A model generated the notes under the pieces. The model made no database searches. It had not been told where the DNA came from and saw only the letters and a list, made by a program, of their open reading frames with translations. 64,000 nucleotides of DNA from Streptococcus infantarius subsp. infantarius ATCC BAA-102. GTDB taxonomy: Bacteria; Bacillota; Bacilli; Lactobacillales; Streptococcaceae. Positions 14,289 through 24,318 of this stretch are shown here, one piece after another (positions within the stretch are counted from its first letter, which is position 1; each line of letters starts with the position of its first letter). The position numbers and the translations under genes are program-made. The stretch lies in NCBI RefSeq assembly GCF_000154985.1, contig NZ_DS572687.1, positions 1-64,000 of the forward strand, in the 5' to 3' direction.

Positions 14289-16514
14289 TTAACAACTCTT
14301 ATCTTTGTGCATGTGGTAGTCACCAGAATTTTTAATTGTTGATCCGTTCATGTGTTTTACACGAGCAGAAATTTCTTTGTGACGACCATTAACCATTGGA
14401 CGAGCTTGTGGGTTTCCAAGATAGCCACAAGTACGTTTAACTACATCTACTGTTTTAGGATCGCTGTTACCACAGTTTGGACAAACAAAACCTCGTTCAG
14501 TTGGTGTAAAATCACCCTCAAATCCACAATTATAACAATGGTCAATTGGCGTATTTGTTCCAAGGTAACCAACACGGCTGTAAGCATAATCCCAAACAGC
14601 TTCTAGAGCTTTTGGATTTTGTTGAAGAACTGGGTATTCACAGTAGTGAATAAATCCACCTGTTGCACCTGCTTCTGGATAAGCTTTTTCAAAGTCTAAT
14701 TTTTCAAATGGTGTTGGGTTCTTACGAACATCATAGTGGAATGAATTTGTGTAATATTCTTTATCTGTAATGTCTTTAACGATACCGAATTTTTCTGTGT
14801 CAAGACGGCAGAAGCGGTCTGTCAAGCTTTCAGACGGTGTTGAATAGATTGAGAAATGATAATCAAATTCATCTGACCATTCTGTACACAATTTTTTCAT
14901 CTTACGAATGATATCAACGGTGAATTCTTTGGCTTCTGGATTTGTTTCCCATTCTGGACCATAAAAGACTGTACCAACTTCGTAAAGTCCGATATAACCA
15001 AGTGAAACCGTTGCACGGCGATGACGGAAAAGTTCATCAACATTATCATATCTGCCGAGACGTTTACCAAAAGCACCGTATTGGTAAAGAATTGGCGCAT
15101 TTGCTGGTGTCGCTTCTTTGACACGTTCTACACGATAAACAAGTGCATCTTTAGCAATACCCATACGTTCGTTGAAGATTTCCCAGAATTTATTGATGTC
15201 GCCATTTGATTCCATAGCAATACGTGGAAGGTTTACAGTCACAACACCAAGGTTCATACGACCTGAGTTAACTTCGACACCATTTTCATCTTTCCAACCT
15301 TGTAAGAATGAACGGCATCCCATTGGTGCTTTAAATGAACCTGTCAATTCAACGATTTTATCGTATGAAAGAACGTCTGGATACATACGTTTTGTCGCAC
15401 ATTCCAAAGCTAATTGTTTAATGTCATAGTTTGGTGTTCCCACTTCAAGGTTAAGACCACTCTTCAAAGTGAAGATAAGTTTAGGGAAAATAGCTGTGCG
15501 GTGTTCGCTTCCAAGACCTTTTATGCGGATTTCAAGAATCGCTTTTTGAATTTCACGTTCAAACCAGTTCGTTCCTAGACCAAATCCAAGAGAAGTAAAT
15601 GGTGTTTGTCCATTTGATGTAAACAACGTATTAATTTCATATTCAAGACTTTGCATAGCATCATAAATATCTTTTTTCGTTTTTGTACGAGCATAATCTT
15701 CACGACGGTCTTCTGCTACCCAATCTTGAGCATCTTTAAGGTGTTTTTTATAGTTAAGTTCAGCATATGGTGCCAAAAATTCATCTATACGGTTAGCTGT
15801 ACAACCACCATATTGGCTTGACGCAACATTCGCAATAATTTGTGAAATTTGCGCTGTTGCAGTTTGGATAGATTTTGGACTTTCTACCTCAGCATTACCA
15901 ATCTTGAAGCCATTTGCAAGCATACCCTTAAAATCAATCAAACAGCAGTTTGTCATCGGAGTGTATGGGCTGTAATCAAGGTCATGATAATGAATATCAC
16001 CTTTTTGGTGAGCATTGGCAACGTGAGCTGGTAACATTTTAAGGCCAATTGATTTACCAACAATACCTGCAGTCAAGTCACGTTGTGTATTGAAAACTTC
16101 ACTATCCTTGTTAGCGTTTTCATTTACGACAGTTTGGTCTTTTTTCAATAGTTTATCAATCGTAAAGTTGATGTCTGTCGCTTGAGAGCGCGCAAAATCA
16201 CGTTTTGTACGATAATTAATATATTCTTGTGCAATCGCGTATTCATTTGCTTCTAAAAGTTCATGCTCAACGATATTTTGAATTTCATAAATTTTGACAT
16301 TATCTTTGAAGCGATCAAAAATTTCAGCAATGATATTATCTGAAATAGCTTCCAATTTTGCTTCAACAACTGGTGACATTTTTGTCACATTATTACTTGC
16401 TTTAACCAAAGCATTATAAATTTTATCTGCATCAAAGTTCACAGAACGTCCATCACGTTTGATAACTTTGACAGCTGGTTGAGTCGCAATTGTTTCTTTT
16501 TCTAATGTAATCAT
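14289..16514 (-). CDS. nrdD: Anaerobic ribonucleoside-triphosphate reductase
   Basis: 741-residue class III reductase, which makes dNTPs from NTPs without oxygen. The N-terminal ATP-cone is seen in VIKRDGRSVNFDADKIYNAL; the large barrel follows. Near the C-terminus are the zinc site (CYNCG...CPNCG) and the glycyl radical loop RTCGYLG, about 30 residues from the end. Length is normal. AAGGAG seven bases before the ATG fixes the start. It has its own promoter, and is followed by a small ORF, an acetyltransferase gene and nrdG. Confidence 0.97.
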   Translation of the reverse strand: MITLEKETIATQPAVKVIKRDGRSVNFDADKIYNALVKASNNVTKMSPVVEAKLEAISDNIIAEIFDRFKDNVKIYEIQNIVEHELLEANEYAIAQEYINYRTKRDFARSQATDINFTIDKLLKKDQTVVNENANKDSEVFNTQRDLTAGIVGKSIGLKMLPAHVANAHQKGDIHYHDLDYSPYTPMTNCCLIDFKGMLANGFKIGNAEVESPKSIQTATAQISQIIANVASSQYGGCTANRIDEFLAPYAELNYKKHLKDAQDWVAEDRREDYARTKTKKDIYDAMQSLEYEINTLFTSNGQTPFTSLGFGLGTNWFEREIQKAILEIRIKGLGSEHRTAIFPKLIFTLKSGLNLEVGTPNYDIKQLALECATKRMYPDVLSYDKIVELTGSFKAPMGCRSFLQGWKDENGVEVNSGRMNLGVVTVNLPRIAMESNGDINKFWEIFNERMGIAKDALVYRVERVKEATPANAPILYQYGAFGKRLGRYDNVDELFRHRRATVSLGYIGLYEVGTVFYGPEWETNPEAKEFTVDIIRKMKKLCTEWSDEFDYHFSIYSTPSESLTDRFCRLDTEKFGIVKDITDKEYYTNSFHYDVRKNPTPFEKLDFEKAYPEAGATGGFIHYCEYPVLQQNPKALEAVWDYAYSRVGYLGTNTPIDHCYNCGFEGDFTPTERGFVCPNCGNSDPKTVDVVKRTCGYLGNPQARPMVNGRHKEISARVKHMNGSTIKNSGDYHMHKDKSC

Positions 16515-16538
16515 ATGAACACTCCTTCTTACTCGTCT

Positions 16539-16547
16539 ATTATAACA
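16539..16547 (-). promoter_or_regulatory. Extended -10 promoter of nrdD
   Basis: On the minus strand TGTTATAAT is a consensus extended -10, 25 bases before the nrdD start. The -35 region falls in the T-rich tail of the upstream terminator (TTGATT). The terminator stem itself contains AATATCTTGTG, faintly like an NrdR box, but I would not claim one. Confidence 0.6.
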
Positions 16548-16552
16548 CGCAA

Positions 16553-16605
16553 GAAAAAAAAATCAATATCTTGTGGTCGTTTTTTTATTAGACCACAAGA
16601 TATTG
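16553..16605 (-). terminator. Strong terminator upstream of nrdD
   Basis: Fifteen-bp perfect arms CAATATCTTGTGGTC (16564-16578) and GACCACAAGATATTG (16591-16605) are followed on the minus strand by nine T residues. It ends the transcript of the membrane protein gene. Confidence 0.9.
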
Positions 16606-16615
16606 CGTTTAGTCT

Positions 16616-18204
16616 CTATTTTTTATGATAGACGGTAAAGCCTGATACACCGCTGATTGAGACCTCTTCATAGTTTGAAGAAATATCATTTTTTATCGTA
16701 TCAGAAATTTTTTCATCATTATTAACCACAATATATGACGCTAGATTTTGTAACAACTCATCTTCTAATATTTTTTCATTAGATGTTTTAGTTGTATTCA
16801 CAACAGGTGATGTAAATTGTGAACTACTTGCTAATTGACTCTTAATACCAATCTTAGATGACGTATCCCAGACATAAATCTTATCGTTACTAGATGTTTG
16901 TTTTTTCAAATAGCTTGCAATAGTCGAGCGTTCACTATCAGTACCAGATGATAAGAAATAAGAAACCACAGGTTGCCCTACACCGATAATAAGCAACAAA
17001 ATCGGAAAATAAAGATGACGACTTAGATATAATCCAAAAATGCCTTTGTCATCACTAGATGATTTTTTACGACGATGTGATATTTTCGTTAAATGGCGTT
17101 GATAACATTCACTCAATACCATTGCAGTTAACAACAAACCAAAAGGCAATACTATTAATAAATGATAGAAATGGTAACTTTGTGACAAAAGATCTATGAT
17201 TAAGAAGCCTAAAAAAACAAGAAAAATAAGCCATTTAGATACCTTGTCATTAGCTCCCTTGATGATTTTTCCAAAAGAAAAGGCACCAAGTAAAATCCCT
17301 GAAACTAGAGCCACAACAACTTGGAATAGCAATGTCAAGATAAAATTACTATCACTTGTCGCAAAATACGTAAATTGATAAACAATTGCTTGAGAAATAT
17401 AGGATGATAATACCTGCAAATTTAGGATAAAGTAACCAACTGTGTAAAAGACAAGAATTGTTCCGAAAATGATACACAATAATTGATAAAATCCTCGAGC
17501 AAAATGTTTTTGTGTTAAATTATAAACGATAATAGTTAGGAAAGAAATTCCCCAGAACACCAAAGTACGTGGCTCTAAAAGCATTGCTGCTGCGCCAGCA
17601 AATCCATAAAGGATAAAGGCTTCGTCTTTGATAATATCCGCAAAATATTTTGTTAGGAACCACAAAGATACCATGACAAATGGCATCGCAAATTGGATAG
17701 GGTACAGACCACCAAAACCAAGAGCAATGTTTAATAGGTAAAAAATACCACTAAAAGCAACTGCTACACGTTGACTGCTAGTAAAGTAATTGACCAATTT
17801 ATAGAAATAGATTCCTGACAAGTAGAATGTTGCAATTTGAATTGGCACCAACCACAACGTAGAACCAAGATAGTAAGCCAAAGCAATCAAAGCATAATAA
17901 AGAAAACCACCTGTCGCAAACATATCTGTAAACGGAAGTTGTCCTTTAGTAAACATTAAACCAATGTAAAGGTTTTGAGATTGCACACTATTTGCCATAT
18001 CTGTAAAGACTGGCATTGATACAGACAAACAACTAATAACAACACTCAATATTAAAGGTAAAGTTTATGAGGTTGTGGGACTTTTGTTCTTCTAGACGCC
18101 TCTTGGTGACTTTTGTTCTCACTAACCTTACGAGCTGAACGACTTGAACAGCTGTAAGATTGTGCAGTACTCTGATCTACATTTACTTGTTCTGATGTAT
18201 TCAC
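16616..18204 (-). pseudogene. Polytopic membrane protein, split by a frameshift
   Basis: The main frame (stop at 16616) encodes about 477 residues with some ten to twelve membrane helices and a C-terminal extracytoplasmic domain of about 100 residues, like multi-pass glycosyltransferase or hypothetical membrane proteins next to nrdD in streptococci. It lacks a good start: only TTG at 18049, mid-helix. Upstream, a GTG at 18204 with AAGGAG opens another frame (start VNTSEQVNVDQS, 50 codons, TAA at 18052-18054). A single -1 shift at the A run in CATAAAC joins the two as ...PHK-TLPLILSVV and restores a complete first helix. It is either a one-base deletion or a sequencing error. Confidence 0.7.
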
Positions 18205-18246
18205 TTATTCTCTCCTTGAATTATCATACTTTAAGTATAACAGAAA

Positions 18247-18375
18247 CTAATCATTAGTCAATTTAGGGAGTATAGCACAGTAAACTAAAATTTCCCTAAA
18301 ACGGTGATAAGGCTTGGTTTTATAGCGCTTCAAGAAGCTTCTTTCTTCTTGGCTCAAACACGCTTTCTTTATCAT
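18247..18375 (-). CDS. Small ORF (42 aa) with consensus Shine-Dalgarno
   Basis: ATG at 18375 is preceded by AAAGGAGGTG, a near-perfect ribosome binding site, 6 bases away. The 42-residue product starts MIKKACLSQEERSFLKRYKT and ends LPKLTND; it is basic and has two cysteines. I recognise no family. It lies between the DUF1292 gene and the split membrane protein gene on the same strand. The promoter-like TGTTATACT that serves the membrane gene lies just after its stop. It may be a real small protein, a leader peptide or the start of a lost gene. Confidence 0.45.
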   Translation of the reverse strand: MIKKACLSQEERSFLKRYKTKPYHRFREILVYCAILPKLTND

Positions 18376-18466
18376 GATTCACACCTCCTTTACTTAGTAT
18401 TCGTAAAAGAGCATGAAAAAAAGCATAGGCACAACCTACACTTCCCTTCAACATATCAAGACAATA

Positions 18467-18784
18467 TCAGTCCTCATCTAAAAAACTATTGAAAACTTCT
18501 TCAATCATATCCCACTCAGCATCTGAATCTTCAGGAATTGGTTGAAGGTCTCCTTCAGTTCCATCTTCATTTTCAGTAAATGAGTAAGCTTGAATTTCAA
18601 TTTGTCCTTGTTCATCTTCTTCAGCACCCGCTGGTACCAAGAGAACGTAGTTTTTACCAAATTCTTCACGACCATCAATAGTCAAAAGAATTTCAAAAAG
18701 TGTTTCATTACCTTGTTCATCTACAAGTGTAATAACTTCATGTTCGTGATCATGATTATGATCGTGATTATGGTTATGTGCCAT
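18467..18784 (-). CDS. DUF1292 family protein
   Basis: 105-residue acidic protein with a His/Asn/Asp-rich start ([16 protein letters not shown]), followed by the DUF1292 core ([20 protein letters not shown]). Found in the conserved Firmicutes cluster ireB-ruvX-DUF1292, as here. Function is not known; the His-rich start suggests metal binding but may only be a compositional feature. AAAGGAG upstream of the ATG. Confidence 0.93.
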   Translation of the reverse strand: MAHNHNHDHNHDHEHEVITLVDEQGNETLFEILLTIDGREEFGKNYVLLVPAGAEEDEQGQIEIQAYSFTENEDGTEGDLQPIPEDSDAEWDMIEEVFNSFLDED

Positions 18785-18816
18785 AAAGTTTCTCCTTTAA
18801 TGAATTAATGATTAGA

Positions 18817-19236
18817 TTAAAACATTCTATCTAAATAATTTTGCAAAATAAGCTGTGCAGCCAGTTTATCAATAACTTTCTTACGTTTTCCACGGCTAAT
18901 ATCAGCTTGTTCAACCAGCATTCGCTCTGCTTGGACAGTTGTCAAACGTTCATCTTGATAATCAACAGGAATATTGAAAAGTTTGTTGATTTTATCGCCG
19001 TATACTTTACTAGCTTCCACGCGAGGGCCTTCTGTATTATTCATATTTTTAGGCAAACCAACAACAAACTTATCAACCTTATACTGTTTAACTAACTCTC
19101 CAAGTCGTTCAAAACCAAATTCGCCAGCTTCTTCATCAATTCTGATAATTTCTACGCCCTGTGCTGTAAAGCCTAGCGGATCACTGATAGCAACGCCAAC
19201 TGTTTTTGAGCCAACGTCTAGTCCCATGATTCTCAT
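18817..19236 (-). CDS. ruvX: RuvX/YqgF family Holliday junction resolvase-like
   Basis: 139-residue RNase H-fold protein. [19 protein letters not shown] holds the first catalytic Asp, and the remaining family segments [14 protein letters not shown] and [12 protein letters not shown] are present. Proposed to process Holliday junctions or pre-16S rRNA ends; the latter (YqgF/RuvX) has good support in E. coli. It overlaps the ireB stop by 4 bases and is followed by the DUF1292 gene. Confidence 0.95.
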   Translation of the reverse strand: MRIMGLDVGSKTVGVAISDPLGFTAQGVEIIRIDEEAGEFGFERLGELVKQYKVDKFVVGLPKNMNNTEGPRVEASKVYGDKINKLFNIPVDYQDERLTTVQAERMLVEQADISRGKRKKVIDKLAAQLILQNYLDRMF

Positions 19237-19502
19237 TTCAAGTCAATTCCATTTCCTTTGAGATAGTAGCGGACAAGCTCTTCAACAATTTCATCTCGTT
19301 CGTATTTACGAATTTGATTTCTGGCATCATTGTAACGAGGAACATAAGCAGGGTCCCCACTTAAGACATAACCAACAATCTGATTGATTGGATTATACCC
19401 TTTTTCATCGAGAGAACGATACACAGTTGTTAAGGTTTCACTAATTTCTTTCTTGTTGCTATCGTCTAAATTAAAGCGTACAGTTTCATCTGTAAATCCC
19501 AT
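19233..19502 (-). CDS. ireB: IreB family regulatory phosphoprotein (UPF0297)
   Basis: 89 residues, matching IreB, the small substrate of the Ser/Thr kinase IreK/StkP that affects cephalosporin resistance in enterococci. The family start [20 protein letters not shown], with phosphorylatable Thr near the N-terminus, and the [17 protein letters not shown] segment are both clear. First gene of the ireB-ruvX-DUF1292 operon. Confidence 0.94.
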   Translation of the reverse strand: MGFTDETVRFNLDDSNKKEISETLTTVYRSLDEKGYNPINQIVGYVLSGDPAYVPRYNDARNQIRKYERDEIVEELVRYYLKGNGIDLK

Positions 19503-19791
19503 ACTTACACCTTCTTTCTAAAATAGCTGTCACCATTCATTATAGCTTATTCACAAAGATTTCACAAGAATCTGACTTTATTTCACCAAAGTTTATTTTC
19601 ATTTTCAAATCCTTCGTTTCAATTGTCCCATTAAGCAACCTTTGCTCCCCATACCTCAACTATCACCGAACTTTTTACTATCTTTATAAAAATAAAAAAG
19701 AGCAAAGCACTCGTTTTTTCCACGCGCAATCAACTACTATAACCTTTAAAAATTCTTTGGTTCTAACAATCCACGCTAAGGAAAATATTAA
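19503..19791. other. Intergenic region without genes
   Basis: About 290 bases between ireB and the spx terminator. No ORF with a ribosome binding site. A second hairpin-plus-T-run on the minus strand around 19697-19722 (arms around GAGTGC/GCTCT) could end a short independent transcript, but I see no convincing promoter for one. Confidence 0.35.
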
Positions 19792-19814
19792 AAAAGCTCC
19801 AAAACGGAGCTTTT
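19786..19814 (-). terminator. Terminator after spx
   Basis: AAAAGCTCC (19792-19800) pairs with GGAGCTTTT (19806-19814), with a T run on the minus strand. It directly follows the spx stop. Confidence 0.85.
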
Positions 19815-19823
19815 AGATATTTA

Positions 19824-20222
19824 TTACAGTGCTGCACGAAGGCGAGCTTCTGCATTTTCCACATTACGAATGGAACGTGGCAAGAAAGCACGAATATCAT
19901 CTTCTTTGTACCCTACTTGAAGGCGTTTATCGTCAATCAAAATTGGACTTTTTAGGATACGTGGATTAGCTTGGATAAGGTCGATAACCTCACTTAAACT
20001 TAATTCCTCAATATCGCAGTCAAGTGCTTTTGCATAACGGTTTTTAGATGAAACAATACTTTCAATACCGTTTTCTGTTTTTGTTAATATCGCTAAGATT
20101 TCTTCTCGTGATAGTGGTTCTTTTCCTAAATTCTGTTCTTTATAAGGGAGCTGATGAGCGTTGAGCCATGTTTTGGCTTTCTTACAGCTTGTACAACTTG
20201 AAATTGTGTAAATTTTAATCAT
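19824..20222 (-). CDS. spxA: Spx family transcriptional regulator
   Basis: 132 residues from MIKIYTISSCTSCKKAKTWL, with the redox switch CTSC at residues 10-13. Spx proteins bind the RNA polymerase alpha C-terminal domain and control oxidative and envelope stress genes. The start at 20222 is the family start; the ORF extends four codons further upstream. Streptococci carry two Spx proteins, and the locus next to recA and ireB fits SpxA1. Final residues (SIRNVENAEARLRAAL) match the family end. Confidence 0.93.
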   Translation of the reverse strand: MIKIYTISSCTSCKKAKTWLNAHQLPYKEQNLGKEPLSREEILAILTKTENGIESIVSSKNRYAKALDCDIEELSLSEVIDLIQANPRILKSPILIDDKRLQVGYKEDDIRAFLPRSIRNVENAEARLRAAL

Positions 20223-20371
20223 GTGCACTCTCACTTTCTATCCCATGATAGTTGTATTATAGCACACATACATAATGGAGCACATGGGACCTAAGACCTA
20301 TTTTTTTCGAAAAGTCAATTAAAAAGATTTATTTTTTTGCAAAAATTAACGACTTTTGAACCACAGATAAC

Positions 20372-20400
20372 AAAAAAAACCTGAAACGCATCGTTTCAAG
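20372..20400 (-). terminator. Terminator after recA
   Basis: CTTGAAACG and CGTTTCAGG form a stem with ATG loop on the minus strand, followed by eight T residues. It directly follows recA. Confidence 0.85.
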
Positions 20401-20419
20401 CTTTAAAGTGCTTTCAAAA

Positions 20420-21574
20420 TTATTCTTCAATTTCAATCGCATCATCCAAATCAAGAATAACTTCATCTACATTTTCAGTAGTTACTGCTGATTCTTCAGA
20501 AAGTTTTGCTGCTTTTTCATCTTCAGTTTCTTCAACAAGTCCATAATGAACACGAACTTTGTGGTCGATTTCGTCAAAGATTTCTGGGTGATCTGCCAAA
20601 TATTTCTTAGCATTTTCAGAACCTTGACCAATCTTCTCACCATTGTAAGAGAACCAAGCACCAGCTTTTTTAATGATATCCAAATCACTAGCGATTTTAA
20701 TCAATTCACCAGTGCGTGAAATTCCTTCACCATACATGATTTCCACTTCAGCAGTTTTAAATGGTGGAGCAACTTTGTTTTTAACAACTTTGATTTTAGT
20801 TTCTTTACCAATGTTGCTATCTTTTTGATCACCAGTACCTTTGATTTGTGTGTTTCCTCGCACATCTAGACGAACTGAAGAGTAGAATTTAAGGGCACGT
20901 CCACCAGGTGTAGTTTCTGGGTTACCAAACATAACACCAACTTTTTCACGCAATTGGTTGATAAAGATGGCAATTGTTTTTGTTTTATTGATAGAAGCTG
21001 ATAGTTTACGCATAGCTTGACTCATCATACGAGCTTGCAAACCAACGTGGTTATCACCAATATCACCATCGATTTCGGCACGTGGAACAAGAGCTGCAAC
21101 AGAGTCGACAACAACAAGATCAACCGCACCTGAATCAATCAATTTTCCAGCGATTTCAAGACCTTGTTCTCCTGAATCAGGTTGTGACAAAAGAAGTTCA
21201 TCAATATTAACACCAAGGGCTGCTGCATAAGCTGGGTCAAGGGCATGTTCAGCATCGATAAAGGCTGCGATACCGCCTTCTTTTTGAGCTTGTGCTACAG
21301 CATGAAGGGCAACAGTTGTTTTACCTGAACTTTCAGGACCATAGATTTCAATGATACGTCCTTTAGGGTAACCACCTGCACCAAGAGCGATATCAAGAGC
21401 CAAACTACCTGAACTCATCACTTGAACTTTTTGTTCAGCGCGTTCGCCAAGGCGCATAACAGCTCCCTTACCAAAATCTTTTTCAATTAATTTCAAAGCA
21501 TCATCAAGTGCTTTTTTACGCTCATCACCGAATTTCTTCGTGATAGTTTCTGTTTTCTTTGTCTTTTTAGCCAA
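20420..21574 (-). CDS. recA: Recombinase RecA
   Basis: 384 residues from a TTG start at 21574 ([10 protein letters not shown], the usual streptococcal N-terminus), with AAAGGG seven bases upstream. The open frame goes back to another TTG at 21598, but that lies just below a TATAAT box. Walker [10 protein letters not shown] is at about residues 79-87, with the DNA-binding loops and the [15 protein letters not shown] segment. The C-terminus is acidic ([10 protein letters not shown]). RecA drives homologous recombination, SOS-type responses and competence. It lies just after cinA, as in other streptococci. Confidence 0.97.
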   Translation of the reverse strand: MAKKTKKTETITKKFGDERKKALDDALKLIEKDFGKGAVMRLGERAEQKVQVMSSGSLALDIALGAGGYPKGRIIEIYGPESSGKTTVALHAVAQAQKEGGIAAFIDAEHALDPAYAAALGVNIDELLLSQPDSGEQGLEIAGKLIDSGAVDLVVVDSVAALVPRAEIDGDIGDNHVGLQARMMSQAMRKLSASINKTKTIAIFINQLREKVGVMFGNPETTPGGRALKFYSSVRLDVRGNTQIKGTGDQKDSNIGKETKIKVVKNKVAPPFKTAEVEIMYGEGISRTGELIKIASDLDIIKKAGAWFSYNGEKIGQGSENAKKYLADHPEIFDEIDHKVRVHYGLVEETEDEKAAKLSEESAVTTENVDEVILDLDDAIEIEE

Positions 21575-21607
21575 ATTTTTCCCTTTCTGTTTGTTCAAAC
21601 TAGCTCT

Positions 21608-21613
21608 ATTATA
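21608..21613 (-). promoter_or_regulatory. Internal -10 box for recA
   Basis: TATAAT on the minus strand lies between the cinA stop and the recA start, 34 bases before the TTG. The -35 is weak. It would let recA be transcribed separately from cinA. Confidence 0.4.
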
Positions 21614-21620
21614 GCAGAAT

Positions 21621-22880
21621 TTAATCTTGTAATAAAGCTTGACGTACTAAGTTAAATGCATACAAACATGCAATATGACGCACATCTGAACGGCTTCGTC
21701 CACCTATGAGAACACGAATAGAATGAACTTTTTCTCTAGTAGCAATACCAATGAAAACTGTTCCCGCTGGGTGACCTTCTAAGCTATCTGGTCCTGCAAC
21801 TCCTGTCAATCCAATCCCAAAATCAGCATCTGTTAACTTGCGAGATTGCTCAGCCATTTTCTCAGCTGTAAAGTGACTAACAACCCCGTGTTCTTGCAAC
21901 TCTTCTAATGGAATCTGAAGCATTTTTGATTTTTCTTCAATGCTATAAGTCACAAAACCACCATTAAAGACTGATGAAGAGCCTGAGAAGTCTGCAATAC
22001 TTGATTGAAATAGCCCTGCTGTTAAACTTTCTGCAGCTGTGATAGTCTTGTGTTTTTTCTTAAGCAAATCAAAAACAACACGCGCCATACTATTGTCATC
22101 ACCATAACCATAAAGCAAATTCTCAAGCGGAATGCTATTTAAAGTCTTCTTAGAAAGAATTTTTTGCTCTAGCTGGTCTAGTTTTTCCTTAGCTGATTCA
22201 ATGTCGTCTGCTTTCGTTGACAAACGCAGCGTTACTTCACCTGTCTTAGCATATGGCGCAATGGTTGGATCAGTTTGGTTGTCAATCAAATCTGATAAAA
22301 CAGTTACCAGTTGGCTTTCTCCTATGCCAAAGAAACGCAAAACACGTGAATAAAGTTGCTTATGGTCGCTAGATAACAAAGGCACTAAATAATCCCAGAC
22401 CATGGGCTTAAGCTCACTTGGTGGGCCAGGAAGAACAACATAAGTGACGCCGTCAACTTCAATCACTCCACCTACAGCCAAACCAGTGCTATTTTGCAAA
22501 GGAGTTGAACCTTCAATCAGTTGAGCTTGGCGTTCATTGTTAGCTGTTCTTGTAAATTGAGGACGTGTCGCAAAGAACTCATTTAGACGTTTACTTGCCT
22601 GTTCGTCAAAGACCAGGTTACGCCCTAAATATTTTGCTAAGGTTTGCTTTGTCAAATCATCCTCAGTTGGTCCTAAACCACCACAGAGAACAACTAAATC
22701 GCTACGCTTACTTGCCAAATCAATGATAGACAAAAGACGCTCTTCATTGTCCCCAACAGCTGTTTGGAAAAAAACATCAATCCCTAACTTGGCAAATTCT
22801 GCAGATAAAAATTGCGCATTGGTATTTGTGATTTGTCCTGTTAAAATCTCTGTTCCTACAGCGATAATCTCAGCTTTCAT
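21621..22880 (-). CDS. cinA: CinA competence-damage inducible protein
   Basis: 419 residues from ATG at 22880 (AGGTGG five bases upstream; a GTG three codons earlier is less likely). The N-terminal MoaB/MogA-like domain ([36 protein letters not shown]) is followed by the C-terminal CinA domain ([30 protein letters not shown]). CinA-family enzymes have nicotinamide mononucleotide deamidase or ADP-ribose pyrophosphatase activity. In streptococci the gene is co-transcribed with recA during competence. No ComX box was recognised upstream. Confidence 0.95.
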   Translation of the reverse strand: MKAEIIAVGTEILTGQITNTNAQFLSAEFAKLGIDVFFQTAVGDNEERLLSIIDLASKRSDLVVLCGGLGPTEDDLTKQTLAKYLGRNLVFDEQASKRLNEFFATRPQFTRTANNERQAQLIEGSTPLQNSTGLAVGGVIEVDGVTYVVLPGPPSELKPMVWDYLVPLLSSDHKQLYSRVLRFFGIGESQLVTVLSDLIDNQTDPTIAPYAKTGEVTLRLSTKADDIESAKEKLDQLEQKILSKKTLNSIPLENLLYGYGDDNSMARVVFDLLKKKHKTITAAESLTAGLFQSSIADFSGSSSVFNGGFVTYSIEEKSKMLQIPLEELQEHGVVSHFTAEKMAEQSRKLTDADFGIGLTGVAGPDSLEGHPAGTVFIGIATREKVHSIRVLIGGRSRSDVRHIACLYAFNLVRQALLQD

Positions 22881-22993
22881 AATTGCCACCTACTTATCTA
22901 TTCGTAATTTAGTTTTATTCTATCAAAAATTGCTGAAAATTAACGTTTTTTTGCAATAAGCTTCACGTAAACAAGTGTAAAAATGTTGTAAAC

Positions 22994-24196
22994 TTACTTT
23001 ACATCACTGTCAACGACAGTTTTTTTCATAATTATCACAGACAAGACTACAAGCAAAACCAAAGATAGCATAAAGTTGATTGCCATGACTGCTGAAACAG
23101 ACATTTGCTTCACCATAAAACTTAATATGCATAGTAGTAAAACACTTCCTATACGACTTACTGTTGACTTAAATGAAATCAAAGAAGAAATATTCTCAAC
23201 AGAAACCATTTTGTTAAATTGATAATTTAAAATAAATTCAATCACATAAAAGACAAAAACAAATATGAAATAAGCTGTCAAGAAAATCTCAATCTTCCCT
23301 AAAAAGAATGTCAACGGTAGAAAAACAATCAACGGACTGAACTTAAGCACACCAGCATACTTTTTAACACCATCAATGTTGATAGAATATGAAAAAAGCG
23401 TGATGACTTGAAAAGTAATATAAAAGAACGGAAAATACTGACTATCAATCCCCTTGCTTAAGAAAAATGATTGCCAAAGCTGAAAATGTGTCTGAAAGAA
23501 AATCTGAGTTAGAAAATCAAAAATTAGAATTAAACTCAAACGTGGCTGCTTGCGAAGTTCTTTAAAACTATCAGTAATTTGCTTTTTCAAAACCATTACA
23601 TGACTATCTTGTAGTAAGTCTGACTTTGTTGTTTCCTTAAAAAAGAAAAAACTGATAAGGGTTGAAGCCACAAGAAAAACTGTTCCTAAGACATAAATGT
23701 TAATCCCGATAAAGTGATAAAGAATCCCACCTAAACTACTTCCTAGTAAGAGTCCAACGATTTCTAGACGATTACTTAAGGCCAGAAATTTTCGAAGTTC
23801 TGCTCCATGGTGTGCTAATTTAAGCTGATTAATAATGTAAGCATCAAGCGTTCCACTATCTAAAGCTGCGGCAATCCCGTAACAAAACCAAGCCGCAAAA
23901 ATCAAGTAAAACTGATTGCTAAATAGCACAATCAAAAACATGATGATTAAAAATAGCTTTGACAGGCTGTAAAGATTTTTTCTGGAATAATTATCTGCTA
24001 ATAGTCCACTTGGAAATTCAAATAAGACGATAGCAATACTATAAGCTGACTGAATGATTAGAATTTGTGATAAACTTAAACCTTTTGCTAATAAAATTAC
24101 TGTCAAAATAGAATGCGGCAGCGAATAAGCCACACTAACCAGAAAATTTGATAGTAAAAAAACTAATGTGTTCCTTTTTATACTTAAACTTTCCAT
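22994..24196 (-). CDS. Major facilitator superfamily transporter
   Basis: About 400 residues with twelve membrane helices. The MFS loop motif between helices 2 and 3 appears as FEFPSGLLADNYSRKNLY. Resembles drug or small-molecule exporters of streptococci near cinA-recA. ATG at 24196 is chosen; GTG at 24208 is an alternative, and both share AAGGA upstream. The gap to cinA (114 bases) suggests a separate transcript. Substrate unknown. Confidence 0.85.
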   Translation of the reverse strand: MESLSIKRNTLVFLLSNFLVSVAYSLPHSILTVILLAKGLSLSQILIIQSAYSIAIVLFEFPSGLLADNYSRKNLYSLSKLFLIIMFLIVLFSNQFYLIFAAWFCYGIAAALDSGTLDAYIINQLKLAHHGAELRKFLALSNRLEIVGLLLGSSLGGILYHFIGINIYVLGTVFLVASTLISFFFFKETTKSDLLQDSHVMVLKKQITDSFKELRKQPRLSLILIFDFLTQIFFQTHFQLWQSFFLSKGIDSQYFPFFYITFQVITLFSYSINIDGVKKYAGVLKFSPLIVFLPLTFFLGKIEIFLTAYFIFVFVFYVIEFILNYQFNKMVSVENISSLISFKSTVSRIGSVLLLCILSFMVKQMSVSAVMAINFMLSLVLLVVLSVIIMKKTVVDSDVK

Positions 24197-24290
24197 ATCC
24201 CCCACCAATCCTTCACAGAATTTTCTTTACAAAATACCTTATTTCACTAATACTGTCAAGATGTTTTACAGATAATTGACAAGAGTGTCA

Positions 24291-24317
24291 AAAAAAGCCA
24301 CCTGACACTATCAGATG
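24291..24317 (-). terminator. Terminator after tag
   Basis: CATCTGA and TCAGGTG form a stem (one G-U pair) on the minus strand, followed by GGC and six T residues, right after the tag stop. Confidence 0.75.
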
Positions 24318-24318
24318 A

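Noticed and set aside
16564-16605. NrdR box in the repeat upstream of nrdD
   Set aside because: The arms form a perfect hairpin followed by nine T residues, which is a terminator of the preceding gene; similarity to an NrdR box is weak.
18304-18492. 62-codon plus-strand ORF between the DUF1292 gene and the split membrane gene
   Set aside because: No ribosome binding site, and the opposite strand has a better 42-codon ORF with a near-perfect one.
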